Positions 18,459 through 30,351 of a stretch of DNA of 64,000 nt are shown here, piece by piece. Numbering within the stretch: position 1 is the stretch's first letter; each line of letters opens with the position of its first letter. The notes beneath the pieces were generated by a model that was not told the DNA's origin, searched no databases, and saw only the letters and a program-made list of their open reading frames with translations. The translations under genes and the position numbers were made by a program. The stretch is taken from assembly GCF_958979055.1 (NCBI RefSeq), contig NC_084889.1, positions 558,001-622,000 of the forward strand, read 5' to 3'. This stretch comes from Alnus glutinosa. Its lineage: Eukaryota; Streptophyta; Magnoliopsida; Fagales; Betulaceae.

Positions 18459-21446
18459 AATACTGACAAGACCAACCAACAAAAGAGGTATCTTTCATCT
18501 TTCATCTTTCACATTGAAACCTTATTTTCTATGATCTCAGAAACTCACCAATTGATGGCTGAGACCTTGTTGTGCAAGTCTTTTGCAGAACTGAAAGTCT
18601 ATTTTGCAATTAACAATAACATTGGGGTTTTTTTTTTTTTTTAAAAAAAAAGAAAAGAAACAAATACCTTACTTCACCATAACATTATCCACATATGCAT
18701 AAAGATAAAACAAGATACATGTGTGTGTGTGTGTGTGAGTGAGTGAGAGAGAGAGAGTAGTAAACAGGCGTTCTTCAATTTAAGTGGATTACTCTCTAAA
18801 GCTGACTTTGAAGGAAAGGATGGAACCCGTTTTTGATTTCGAAAAGTCTTGACCCTTTGTCCGAACTCTTTCTTCAACCTATAACATACCCACCGCATAA
18901 ATCACATATTCTACCCACAGAAGCTTAATTCAATAATCAGGTGTGCATACCATCAAGTGCAAGGAGGAAAATATAATATATTCAACGCCAAAAGGAGTAA
19001 GAAAATGTTAAATTAGGATTTAAAGTTTTCTTAAGACCGAGTTACACATGAGCTTCATAGTGTGGTCTAATGACCCTAACTATTTAAATGGGTTATTGTG
19101 AAAGTAGCTAATCAGTTTTTGATAGGGAGTGTTTAAACATTTCACTCTTATAATTGTTTGGAGGAATGATGTTGCCTTTGGTTAGTTCTCACGACTAGTG
19201 TGTTCCTGCCACTTTAACATTTCATCTCAATGGGAAAAAATGAGATCTGTAAGATCAGCAGTTGAACTAAAAATAAAGATGTTTGCAATTATGTCTTTGA
19301 CATTATAGAAGATAAAGATAGCAAGCCGCACCTTCATGATGGGTGAGCATGGATGTTTAAAAGCACATGTAGCCTGGAAGAACACGAATGTAACGACCCA
19401 GAAAAAGCGCTAGTCACGTCTGTCCTAATACCTCAAAAGGACTAGTCAATTTGGAACTTTCCTAAAATCACTTATAAAGCTCAGTTCCACCTAGTAAGTA
19501 AGCAATGTAGGACTTAGTACTCATGAGTGTCTTTATAAACCACGTACTATATGTGGGATACTACTCATCTTCCCAATATGAGACCAAGGTGTTACAAACT
19601 CTCCTCCTTAAACCCCCAAACATTCTTGTCAAAGTGACGCCATTCGGTATTGACAGTACCACATGACATTACTAGGTGGCTCTGATACCATTTGTAACGA
19701 CCCATGAAAAGTGCTAGCCAAATCAGCACTATTACCTTAAAAGGACTAGTCAATTTGGAACTTTTCGAAAATTATTTATAAAGCTCAATTTCACCTGGTA
19801 AGTAAGCAATGTGAGACTTAATACCAATGAGTGTCTTTATAAACTATCCACTCTATGTGGGCTACTACTCATTTTCTTAATATGAGATCGAAGTGTTACA
19901 ATGAAACTTGATGCAAAGACTTCCTACAACTGCTTACAGTTGAGCTAAGGTATAGGGTTTCTTTTTATCTCATGAGCGGATGGAGTTTCATATCATGGAG
20001 TTGATACCGAGAACATCAACACAGTAAGTCCTAGAACTCATTAGATGGCGAAGATTAAGCTACTGCAAATACCTACAACATCAAACCCAAGATTAAGTGG
20101 AGACCATAGTCAATTGGGGGGGAGCCTATTTTCACTTGAGTCACAGGCTCCTTTTAGTGAGATTCACTACACTAACTTTGGTTATCAGACCAACAAAATC
20201 TACCATGCCAGCATATAATAGACAATGAACACAATAACTATTTGGTCATACAAAGAAAATAAATCTCAGAAAAATTTATTCAAATCAAGTTTTTGGAAAG
20301 AAGCAAACTTTTATTTTCATTTTCCGTTTTTTGAAATGCTGTAAGAGAAGTGCATATAAATTGACTTAACGCACAGAATGAGGGAAGTCATAGGGTGGGC
20401 AGTAGGTGGTGATGATCAATCAGGGCTGCCAACAAGGAGGATCAAGCAGTTTCAGCACACACTTGACCGTATATGACAAAAAAAGCCAAACCATCACTAG
20501 AAAGTTAAAGAGGGAGTAAGCATGTTGATTCTATGAATTTGGTTCCAAACTAAAGAGGCTATGACATTAGAGGATGGTAATAAAAAGATCAACTTTGATG
20601 TGTTTGGATCTCATATAATAAAATGCACATCCAGTTTAAACAATTTTTCATTTATCTCAAATCATTCATTCGTTCATCCATTCAATTAACGAAGTTAGTA
20701 TAGTAGGATTATTGAACTGGGAATTGGGAAGATGATACATTGAATAAATCATGGGAAAGAGTTGAATGCAAAAATATCATAATCTTGATCGATATTCATA
20801 GGAGAAGGAGGTCTTATCCATATAAGAGGGAAGTGACGAGAGAAGGAAAGCCAACCCTTTTGCGCATGAGCTCAGGGTTGCCGATGCTATCGCCGAGAAC
20901 GGCGCGGAGCTCAGAATCGTCTTTGCAGGCGTCTTCTAGGACCCTGTCACACACTCACTCACTCACTCGGTCAATCAGTCAAAAAAACCAAAATAAAATA
21001 TTTGGGGCATTGATTGATTAACAAATTTATTGGATTTTAACAATTAAAAAAAAAAAAAAACAGACTAAGAGGGGAGCTCATCACTTGGCCCAAGGTGGAT
21101 AGCTATGAAGGCGGTCGTGTTCGCGCTTCCTCTTCTCCTCCCGAATCTTGAGCAATCTGCGCGCTCTGGCGGTGGTTCCAGTCATTACAATTTCGTCGCT
21201 GTTGTCGGTACTAGCTGTCCTAGTTGCGGTGTCTTCTCTAAGAAATTTGTCAGACTCATTATCGGAAGGCGAAGCGGCGCATATCAACAGACACATTTGT
21301 TTCTTCTTCTTCTTCTTCTTCTTATTCTTCATATTATTACTATCACTATTAATACTAATAGTGGGGAAGATTGGATTTGGAGCTACTTTCAACAAGGGAT
21401 GAAACGAAGATAACATCGCAACAAAGGTTTCAGTATTTGCCCACAT
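14475..21446 (-). CDS. DUF3531-family protein, predicted plastid-targeted
   Basis: Eight coding exons (transcript order): 21446-21085, 20943-20856, 18878-18793, 17213-17135, 16950-16891, 14992-14871, 14764-14693 and 14577-14475 (TGA). Phases join cleanly to about 323 aa. Conserved stretches include DSELRAVLGDSIGNPELM, VEERVRTKGQDF, FNPLDSFIWFELYGSPSDRD, VIQSWYVMGRLGAFNSSNLQ, MPSSFHDISDVEFQDNWGRV and the end GDWEEGMTNPEYGYKYFKI. From memory this matches the plant/cyanobacterial DUF3531 family; its biochemical role is unknown to me. The N-terminus before RARRLLKIREEKRKRE looks like a transit region but has a run of eight near-continuous Lys from an (AAG)n microsatellite. The start could be 21446 or 21416. 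Introns carry a retroposon, a MITE and a TRIM. Confidence 0.75.
15716..16648 (+). mobile_element. Poly-A retroposon with 14-bp target-site duplication
   Basis: The direct repeat TTACAGAATCCTGG borders both ends (about 15702-15715 and 16650-16663). The right end has an A14 tail at about 16633-16647. The insert is CT-rich and has a broken ORF1-like frame on the plus strand with an acidic/Ser-rich segment (SSEVLSNAHGDMSWFNITIG) ending in a stop near 16020. It looks like a non-autonomous or internally deleted L1-type retroposon; I could not name the family. It sits in a DUF3531 gene intron, antisense to the gene. Confidence 0.75.
17558..18012. mobile_element. MITE with long terminal inverted repeats
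   Basis: Termini about 120-130 bp long are inverted copies of each other: left motifs TATTTCATTTCTTATGTAAT, AAAAAGTGTCAATTTA and TTCATCTTTCAATTTTTTTT correspond to right motifs ATTGCAAAAGTATTG, TAAATTGACACTTTTT and TTGAAAGATGAATA. The flanks AAAAATTAT and AAACATTAT (7 of 9 matching) could be a 9-bp target-site duplication, which would suggest a Mutator-like origin. No coding capacity. Confidence 0.7.
18401..18456. repeat. Long A-tract in intron
   Basis: An almost pure A-run of more than 50 bases, broken only by a TT near 18415. Assembled lengths of such tracts are unreliable. Confidence 0.9.
19389..19900 (-). mobile_element. TRIM: 208-bp LTRs with PBS and polypurine tract
   Basis: Two 208-bp LTRs, 19389-19596 and 19693-19900, both start TGTAACGACCCA and end GTGTTACA. 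They share AAAAGGACTAGTCAATTTGG and GAGTGTCTTTATAAAC. The 96-bp internal part holds GGCTCTGATACCA next to the right LTR (reverse complement of the tRNA-iMet binding site) and a pyrimidine tract next to the left LTR, so the element reads on the minus strand. The flanks ACGAA and ATGAA fit a 5-bp target-site duplication with one change. No protein and no 5S-like segment, so it is not Cassandra. It lies in the intron between DUF3531 exons 2 and 3. Confidence 0.9.
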
Positions 21447-21872
21447 TCTGTAGATTGCCTCTCCGCTCTCCTCTCTTCCTTGAACTTACCTTCTCATTAC
21501 ATGTTTTCTTTTTCTTTTTCTGTTCTCTTCTATCTTCTATCGTTCTTTTTTTTCTTTTTATAAAAAATACATAAATAAAATAAAATGCTAGACCTACGAA
21601 ATGTGACCGAAGAGGCAATAAATAAATAAATATTATTTCTTTCCCTATTTACATCCATTTAATGTCGCCTTATTTATTATAGAAAGTCACTTGAAATACA
21701 TTCATCAACTAATATAAAATAAATATGATAAATAAGTGAAGAATAACGTTACTCAAAAATATTCTTCACATTAAATTTTTACACCAACTTTTAAACTAGT
21801 TGATGTCATGTGTTTAAGTGATTTCCTATGTTTCACCTAAAAAAATAAAAGTATTAACCTTTTAAAACACGG
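21447..21872. promoter_or_regulatory. Upstream region of the DUF3531 gene
   Basis: AT-rich 5' flank of the minus-strand gene with CT-rich stretches (21460-21560) that would be its 5' UTR or promoter. No clear TATA element could be assigned. Confidence 0.4.
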
Positions 21873-22162
21873 TGTTAGAATAAATAAATTTCTATTTTGT
21901 TTGATATTGAAATATTATTTATTTACGGGCTAATTGTAATCAAATACCATAGTTATATTTACTTTAAACCCTATAAATAGAGACCTTGGTATTGTAGACA
22001 AACATGTTAATGAGCATAATGTAGCCCTTAGCTAGGGTTAATTTGTAGCAATGGACGTAGGTGTCTAACACTGAACCACCCGTAATTCTTTGTGTTTTTT
22101 TTTTCTCTCTCTTGATTCCTCTTTTATTATTCTATTTCAGATTTCTACATGATATCAGAGCC
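21873..22162 (+). mobile_element. Orphan Copia-type LTR with primer binding site
   Basis: A 277-bp LTR (21873-22149) runs from TGTTAGAATAAATA to TTTCTACA. It has a promoter-like CCCTATAAATAGAGACC and is followed at once by TGATATCAGAGCC (22150-22162), matching a tRNA-iMet primer binding site. Sequence to the right has no gag or pol frame and no second LTR, so this is the left end of a deleted element. Confidence 0.8.
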
Positions 22163-23847
22163 ACCGTTCTTTTGGTGCCTCTCTTGAAATCTCAATTCCC
22201 CGTTCGTGTAATTTCTCTAAGCGTTTCTTATTCTTTTCGGTGTTTTTCATTGTGACAATAGTATACCAAATACTCGTTGAGGTTGTTTTTCATGTGACAA
22301 AATTTTGGAGTTCGTCTTCTGCCACACATACCGCCCTTAATTAGGTGTTACCGTCTACTTTATGCACCACAAACATCGCCTCTTTCAGCCAACTTTATTT
22401 CACAACCACCTATTCAATCCTAAACAAGTAATAAGCTACCACAAATTCAATAATAAAGTGACATGTTGCATTAGTCAAATTATAAGTTGCCCATGGAGCC
22501 TTTGGGCATAGACGGAGGAAGAGAAGGCAATGGGTTGAACTGGCGCTGACCTGATTAGTTCTGCTAAGCCCAACTCGATTTGGGAAGCTCTCGTATCGTA
22601 TGTTGTACTCATCCTGACATTTTTTACGGTTGTGTTGAAGAGCATGTAAAACTAGATTACATGCATCATGCACGTGTAACAGTAGCAATTTCTGATTGCA
22701 ACGTGGCAGCTTGTGAGAGGGCATGCTGAAGAGTGGAGCACAGCTGGACCCAACTGGAAGGATGCTTGTGGTAGAAGGTAGAAGGTAGAAGGGATAGAAG
22801 GCTTTAGTTGTCTGAGACTGAGCATGCATAAGAAGCCCAATTCCTGTAAATCAGACTAACCCTTTGAATTGTATTAATGTTCCATAAGAACTTGGAGGGA
22901 TGACACTCCGAATGGCCTGATTCTCTAATACATTTTCATCAATTTCATTACAATCTCACAATCATACATCAACATTTCATTTCCATTCATATTCAACCTT
23001 AATAAATCATAGACAGTTCATCAAACTGTTACAACATATTTGAACCATGACTCTTTCCTTTGAAATGTCTTTCTGGTTGCAGCATGGTTCTTATGTTTTG
23101 GTTGGTAAGTGTTGTCATTACTATTTCAAATATATTTTTCTGCTAATGTCTCCTTGCATAACACTGGATCCTGCAAGTGTAGGGTGGGAGCTGGAGTAAT
23201 GATTTTTTTACATTACATAAGGTGTGACATTTATGCATTGTGGGTTTCATATGCATGGATTCTACATCCAATGTATCTTGAAGTAAAACAAAGTGATGTA
23301 AAAATAACACATTCTTAAGCTGATGGACACAAAATATTTGTTGATCTCTCACGATTCGCTTGTCTTTTGCTTCACCATCTTTTGGATGGTTGACTTTGTT
23401 ACTACCTTTAGAAATAGGGAGGGAGGGACTGAATCGAGTGTGAAGTCTATCTGATTTCCTTGCCCCTCCCCCTTTTTTTCTCCTAAATCTAAAGACTTCC
23501 GCCCCTTTTTTTTCTCAAACACATAACAAAAATGACATGGAAAATACTATTATACCATTTCCATTAAAAAAATTTAAAAAGACGGGGTGGTTGCCATTAA
23601 GGAGCAAAACCAGGATTTGAGATGAGGGGAGATGAAACTAAAAAAATAAATATCTTTAAGGGTAAAAAATTAATTTTGAGGGGTCAAACTCATAAAATTT
23701 TGGATAATTTTAATAAAATGTAGAGGTGTTTAAAACTTTTAGAGAGACTTTTGTCCTCCGAAGCTCAGAGGCAGTTTCGCCCTTGTCGCCGCCACCCCTT
23801 TTGTGCCGAGTGGTTGCAAATTGACCACCCCATTTACGTATGTATAT
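22163..23847. other. Non-coding stretch, probable retroelement relic
   Basis: Follows the orphan LTR/PBS. Its open frames are short and resemble nothing I recognise. It has T-rich and A-rich runs around 23470-23660. No exon, RNA gene or clear element boundary was found. Confidence 0.4.
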
Positions 23848-24427
23848 TGTTACGTGTGTATGTAATGTGGAATGAAAAACTAACAAAAAAGATAGATTCG
23901 TAAAATTTTTGAAGAATCTTAGACCTCCTATGAGCAATTAGAAGTGCTCTCAACTCACAAGCACAATGTTTGATAATTTACTTGATTGATTTTTATTCTA
24001 TAACAATACAATACTTAAATAACAAAATAAAATGAAAGAGTTTCATGAGAAACAGACTTCAATGTGAACTATAACTCAACTACTAGCTAACATAATTAAA
24101 TCTATTTCTTCTAACACTCAGTTGATACTAAGAGTCCTATACCCATGACAATAATAAACAATAAAGCAACTAATGAATTGAACGACAAGTAAAATAATAA
24201 AACACTAATGAACTTAATAGCCTAACATATAATCCTTCCTAAAAAATCCATTATCTAACAATGACTACACACATAACATTTCACCCCTCTTTGAATAGAC
24301 TTTGTCCTCGAGGTCTTAAAAATCTTGAAACCTTAAGAAGTGAATTTGAACTTGGAGTCTTGAATACGTTACTTACCTTGGGCCTTCGTCTTCTCCATAT
24401 ATTTTTTTAAGAAGATAATAGAGTACA

Positions 24428-24690
24428 CATAAAAGAGTCTCATGAGAACAGACTTCAAGGTTGGCTACAACTCAACTACTAACATAAAAGAAATTTATTC
24501 CTCCTAACACTCGATACTGACACTAAGACTTAGAATTAAAACATAAATATCATATGTTGTCGTAAACAATTCCTACCCAAATACAAATACTAAACACCCA
24601 GTTAAAATACTACTAATAATAAAATACTAACAAAACCAATATTCTAATACTACTGCAAAATAACACTACTAACATAAACTAAACACTCAT
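24428..24690 (-). repeat. Third, diverged copy of the same LTR
   Basis: AAAGAGTCTCATGAGAA, CAGACTTCAA, CAACTCAACTACTAACATAA and TCCTAACACTCG match the two LTRs of the surrounding element, in the same orientation. It may be a remnant of an older copy or of unequal exchange. Boundaries are approximate. Confidence 0.6.
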
Positions 24691-24813
24691 GTGACATAGA
24701 CGAGGACTTCAAACTCTCTAGCAAATGCTACCCATTCACTTGACTGGCTGAGGCTCTTCAAGTTTGGTGAAAGTAACAAGGACTCTAATTGTGGGAATAA
24801 TTGGGATTGCAAT

Positions 24814-25348
24814 TGTTATGGAAAATAACTGTCATATCCTCAATACTTATAGCCCATTAGAATTCATTTGGGCCCAACCCAATTCATCTGACCCGACCCG
24901 AGTAGTCGGGTCGGGTGATCCAAGTAATTCGGGTCCGCGAATATCTCGAGATTATCCGAGGTGTCAGGCACACAACGCACGATGCACGCGTGCCTAGATC
25001 GTGCGTCCTAAACTGCTCCAACAACGTGTCATTCAGGAAGGGATCGTGTGCCCGAGATAAGCGGTTATGTGGCCCAGAGTATCACTGCCAACTCCCACAC
25101 AAATCGGGAACTCTGAGCATCCTACCTATTCTCCAAACCCTATAAATAAAGGAGTCTTCACAGATACCAAGGTAATTTTTATGCTTCTAAAAATTACTCT
25201 ACTCATATTCAAACTATCCTCTGACTTAAGCATCGGAGCGGGATTATCGGCATCCCCCGACGCAGTTCTTGTTTGCAGATCTGAGAAAGAAGGAGTATTC
25301 TGATGAATCATTGATTGACACGTCACCTACCGGAATACTCCATCAACA
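24814..25348 (+). mobile_element. Solo LTR (Ty3/Gypsy-like) with perfect 5-bp TSD
   Basis: A 535-bp LTR from TGTTATGGAAAATAAC to TACTCCATCAACA, flanked on both sides by GCAAT (24809-24813 and 25349-25353). It contains CCCTATAAATAAAGGAG near 25138 as a likely promoter. It is more GC-rich than its host element. No PBS, PPT or coding sequence adjoins it, so it is a solo LTR left by LTR-LTR recombination. Confidence 0.9.
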
Positions 25349-26282
25349 GCAATCTTGACTGAAAATGTGCTGCGAGTAAGTTTAATAGTAATCCCTGAAT
25401 CACCTAACAGACTTGACCTTATTGACTAAGATGTCAAGTATAGGCATCTTTTTGTATATGTCCTCATGCTTAGATTCACTAACGGGCTCTCTCTTCATTT
25501 TCTTCTCACCGGTGAACCGCAAAACAAGGTTTGACTAGACCAACAGATTTCTTGTTCCTGTTTTGCGGAGAAGACCTGATTGGGGTTGTCTACAGAGACT
25601 GGCGTGGGGTTGCTGTTGGGTGGTGGTGAAACTTCAGCTGATATTTTTGAATACAAAGGATACAGAGCTAGCACCGTTTGTTGCTGCTCACAACACTGGA
25701 TTCCATTTTATACTGGATTCCATTTTAAACAACTCATCCCTTTTTCTTTTTCTTTTTCTTTTTTAAAAAAATAATTTTTTTTTAAAAAAATCTTGCATTA
25801 TATCGTCAACACATTGATATTTGAAGCTGTGGGTTATGAAAAGTTGGCTCTGATACCACTTTGTTACACGTGGGATGAGAAACTAACAAGAAAGATAGAT
25901 TTGTAGGATATCAAACTCCTATGAGCAATTAAAAGTGCGAGTAATTAGAAGTACTTTCAACTTATAAATACAAGGTTTGATAATTTATTTGATTGATTTT
26001 TACTTAAATAACAAAATTCAATGAAAGAGTCTCACGACAAACAGACTTCAACATGGACTATTAACTCAACTACTAACATAATTAAATCTATTTGATACTA
26101 AGAGTCCTACCCACACAACAATAATAAAACAATAAAACAACTAGTAAACCAATAAAACACTAATGAAGTGAATAATCCTTCATAACAGACCCACTAAAAT
26201 TCCAATAAATTTTGGGTAAGGAACAATAGAAAAGACCCATGACATCTTGTACTTCTCAAAGTAAATTTATTTGTGATTGACC

Positions 26283-29200
26283 TCAAGCAATCGGCTTCAA
26301 CACGTACATTTTGCATGCATGAGAATCCATGGTGGCTGTCAAGTTTCCAACGAATCGTGTCTTCAATGTCTTGTGCTGCGGGAAGACAAATATGTTAGAA
26401 GGTATCTCACTATACAGATGACCCACAAGTGCCATGAAATAAATCACTCACATGCAGTGGAGCACCAGCACCACCTGATAGAAATGAAATGAAACTATAA
26501 TATCTAAATCGAAAGTACCTCCCAAAGATCTCTTGCCTCTGCAACACTATTTGGAGGAATTCCGATGTCATCCCAGTAAGCTGTAATTGAAACACGCCCA
26601 GGACCACGGTTGACTAGGAGCAGAGCTTGTCTATACCCTGTAAGAGGCCCTGCCCAAATCTGTTGCAAATAACTACAAATCACATTTTGCTCTTCTGAAG
26701 GGAGACAAAACATACCATGCATCAGAAGAGATTTTAGGCAACTTTACCTCAAGATCACCTTCACTCCTAACCTTTTTGGCCTGTATACCAAGAGGATCTG
26801 TTATAGAGGATTGAACAAGTAAATTATTAGCACCATTCACCTGATAGGAAGAAGTCATATCAATTATAAAGTTGATGCGCGCTTACCTTGGTTAACTGCA
26901 ATAACCTCTTCATTGGCAACAATCTCCATTGTCTCTTTTGTCATGTTCCTCACATCACAACCAAGGAGAAGGGGAGCCTATACTACCACTGATATTTAAG
27001 CAAACAGATGGCCAAAAATATGCATGCGTATTAAACAGAGCATCAAGTACAAGATACTGACTATAATACCTTGGAAATAGCCCATATACTGAAGTGAACT
27101 ATATATTCATCCTTCTTCATCCCTCCATTTCCCACCTCAAGCATGTCAGGATCTATTAGAAATCAAGAAGATAAATACAATAAGATCTCTAAGAAAAACA
27201 TGCACTACATGCCCAAATTCATTTTTTATGTTAATGTGACATTGCTGTTGTCGGAGAATACTAACCATTCCAACCACCAGGCCTTGCAAGCTCTGCGTAT
27301 ACTTCATTCATGTCTGCTCTGGAGAGCATACTGTCGAAGAACCCAAAAGAAATGGTTTTGGGTTAAGAATTTGAATGATCGATTAGAAACTTAAACAGAA
27401 AAATGAAGTTGATCTACCTTTCCCATGAATCATTGATGTCATTAGTAGTTCTCCAGCTATTTCCTAGCTTAAACCCCCATAGAGCGGGATGCAAGTCTCC
27501 CCTATTAATAAAGAAGACAAACAAATCAAACAAGATAATCATTTAGGGAGTGAACTTTGATACTTTGATTAAAAAACCATAGTTAGAGATATAGGATTAC
27601 CATTCACAAAGCGAGAAAAAGATTGGGCGGCCTGCTTTCATTAGTGCTCGGGTCATTACTGGGTATCTAACAGAAGAAGAAGCATTTTATACAAGTACCT
27701 CTCAGTGTTTGAACAAATATGTACAGAAAAAAGAGCAATAATTCACCCTTTACTCGTGACATTAATGTCAGTTTGATTATTTTACCTAACAGTTGGCTTC
27801 GATCCATCAGTGTTACAGTTATCATACTTCAAATAATCAATACCCTGCAAACAAAGTTCATTATTGCAAGAATTCGCATTGGAGTGTCAATAACAAAAAA
27901 TTCATCACTGGCAGCTACTATGGACAAAGTAAACATCAGGGTATATGACAACTAGATTTCCTACCCATGAAGCAAATGTTTTGGCATCTTGCTCCTCGTG
28001 ACCAAGTGAACCCGGCATAGTTTTGCTACAAGTATAATACCTACAAAGTGGAGGCGAATGCAATCATTGTCTTAGCTGTAGCACTAATAAGGGACTCATT
28101 TATATATTGAACAATAATCAGGCATCAAAAATTTGTGTTAAGGTGTAGTAGAGTCATGTTACCCTGCATCTGAGTAGATTCCTAGCTTAAGACCCTTCCT
28201 GTGAACATAGTCTGCAAGAGCTTTGATGCCAGATGGAAATGTTGAGTTCTTAGGAACTAGATTACCCTGAAAATTGAAATCCAATCTTTGGATCCTTCTC
28301 AAGTACTTCAATAACGCGAAAATTGTGCACAAAATGATACCTTGACATCGCGAACTATTTCAGCCCAGCAGTCATCTGGGAAAGTAAGAAATAACAGTTA
28401 GGCTCAGCTTCTTGTTCCCACTGTGCTAAAAGAAAACTAACATTCATAATAAAAGAGAGACTGCAGAATGAATGCAACATACCTATATTAACATAGGTAT
28501 ATCCCAGCTTAGCAAGACCAGTAGAGATCAGAGCATCAGCTGTCAAACCAAGAAAACAACAATTCTTACAAGTCAATCTCACGCACCTCAATAGATGTAT
28601 TTTAACATCGTGCTATGTAAAATCTGACAGTACTTCATGATGAATGAGACATGAGAGAAAGCTGAATTCCTCATTTGAGGATGAAAATTGAAAAAAGGAA
28701 AAAGAAAAAGAAAAGGGTACACCGTTAAAGATTAAAGGAGAAATACAGAATTTGGGTAGTAAACTTACCAGTTTCTTTGATCATGTTCTCATCTATTTTG
28801 CAGCTGAAGTGATTCCAACTATTCCACCTACACAAAAATAAAAGACATTAATCGCAGTCCTATTTTTATTATTAAGGTTTTTCTTTTGGCTTGGCCATGG
28901 CATTATTAAGCTAAAGGGAAAATACATCTAGTAATAAATGTGAAGAGCTTTCATCCAAAAAAATGAAAGTAATTAAATAAAACGTGAAGTGCATACGAGC
29001 CAGAAAAGATAGGATGAGATGATCAAGGATTAATTATTAAAAACCAATCTTTCAACTCTATCTCCAATGGCAATTAGATAAGATCTGACAAATTTATATT
29101 TGGAAATTTTGACAAAAATGTACTTCCACAGTATTATTTGATGAAAACCCAACAACAAGAAACAAGTTTTTCTAGTATGCAAAATGCTCCCACAATGACA

Positions 29201-29932
29201 GTTATGTTCATTGCGCGACCAACAACAGAACATACCATTCAGCTGTTTATTATGGTAAAGAATTTCATCTGTATTTTCAAATCTTTGAAGAATGATTACA
29301 GCGTAATTGAAATTGAAAGCGTATAGAGAAGGATCACTATATTGATTTTCATAATTGTTGTATGGAAGATATGTTACAGCAAAAAGAGATCAAATGTGAT
29401 CATAACAGAATTACAGACTAGACCCAATATTGTCATTGGTGAACTATATACTTTAGTATACACTAATAATATAATATGAGTTCATATTTCAATTATCCTA
29501 GTGATAATGACTACCACTACCAATCGATAATTAATCACTGGTTAGTTTAATCTCATCAGTACAATCCGTAAGGAACGGAGAGTCCTGATCTAATGAGCAG
29601 TATTGGGTTGAGTGTACACCAGTTGAGTGCTTCTTAGAAACTATAATAACCCACATACCCAGCTATTCTGGGCAGAAAAGAAAAGAAGAAATAACAGCAA
29701 TCAAACTAAGAGAAAAGAAAGAAACAGACCCCATGGGAGGAGTGGAACCAAGCCCATTGGCGAGCAGATTTCGTCTGAGTCTGTCGCTGTAATACTCGAA
29801 TTTGGTATTCGGAGGCAGCAACATCCTAGTCGTTGTTGATGCAGCAGAAACAACACTCGGCGCCATTGAAGACAATGAGCACAACATCAACATGGATGCA
29901 AGCATGCACACACCACTTGTCTCCATTTTCAT
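26283..29932 (-). CDS. AGAL: Alpha-galactosidase, GH27, secreted/apoplastic type
   Basis: Removes terminal alpha-galactosyl residues from oligosaccharides and galactomannans. Fifteen exons (transcript order): 29932-29730, 28827-28769, 28539-28483, 28375-28341, 28266-28163, 28040-27965, 27844-27786, 27666-27601, 27501-27418, 27330-27266, 27152-27070, 26977-26887, 26797-26748, 26659-26519, 26375-26283 (TGA). They sum to 421 aa with all phases consistent. A hydrophobic N-terminal signal peptide is followed by [15 protein letters not shown]. The GH27 nucleophile Asp is in YLKYDNC and the acid/base Asp in the TNDINDSW region. The (beta/alpha)8 core ends around VIAVNQDPLG and a C-terminal beta domain ends [14 protein letters not shown] 29932 or 29926 could start. 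Length and exon number are normal for the family. The 3' flank meets an LTR element within about 95 bp. Confidence 0.95.
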
Positions 29933-29983
29933 AGCTTCTCTCCCCTTGACACTTCACCTACTATCTCTCAGACTCACCCTCTT

Positions 29984-29993
29984 ATTATATATA
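29984..29993 (-). promoter_or_regulatory. Probable TATA box of the alpha-galactosidase gene
   Basis: Minus-strand TATATATAAT lies about 52 bp upstream of the start codon at 29932, leaving room for a short leader. Placement is by sequence and distance only. Confidence 0.5.
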
Positions 29994-30351
29994 GCTAATA
30001 ATGTCGTAACGAAAACGCTCAACAGCAACAGTGTTGGACGTATACACTAATACGCAAACCTTTTTGTAGAAGGATAAAGTCTTATCTGTACTCTCGGGAG
30101 ATAAAAGGAGTCATCATAGTGTGTGTCTATTTACAAAACATCTCTTTTACTCGTCGCCATACCAAATTCTATAATTCTAATCCTTCACGAGGATCACGGA
30201 TCAGCCGATAATTCTGCGGATAAAGTTCATCCAACGTTGAACAAATTCCCCTTCCTTTTTTCGCTGCAAAAAATAAAAATTCCTCATCCTTTTTCGCTTT
30301 GGTGTACCCGTCTAGTAAAGTCTAAAAGATGGAGCTTTTGCCTTTATCTTT

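Larger units (their letters stand above)
23848..26187 (-). mobile_element. Non-autonomous LTR retrotransposon, minus orientation
   Basis: LTRs at 23848-24278 (431 bp) and 25862-26187 (326 bp) share many blocks (e.g. TCCTATGAGCAATTA, CTCAACTACTA, CATAATTAAATCTATTT and GATACTAAGAGTCCTA). The binding-site complement GGCTCTGATACCAC (25847-25860) abuts the right LTR. A pyrimidine tract TTTCACCCCTCTTTG abuts the left LTR, i.e. the polypurine tract on the minus strand. No gag or pol remains. A third LTR-like copy (about 24428-24690) and a solo LTR (24814-25348) lie inside. Its right edge is only about 95 bp beyond the alpha-galactosidase stop codon. Confidence 0.75.

Noticed and set aside
18265-18534. 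Lys-rich 89-aa open frame
   Set aside because: It is created by the long A-tract; simple sequence, not a gene.
18549-18590. 42-bp segment with AG/GT borders between two DUF3531 exons
   Set aside because: It can be spliced in phase, but exon 3 (18878-18793) joins exon 4 directly to give the conserved VSFRDFNPLD, so inclusion would interrupt the domain.
19389-19900. Cassandra-type TRIM
   Set aside because: The LTRs lack the 5S-rRNA-like segment that defines Cassandra.
21148-21413. Plus-strand open frames of 84-102 aa over exon 1 of the DUF3531 gene
   Set aside because: They are antisense shadows created by the CT-rich strand opposite the true exon.
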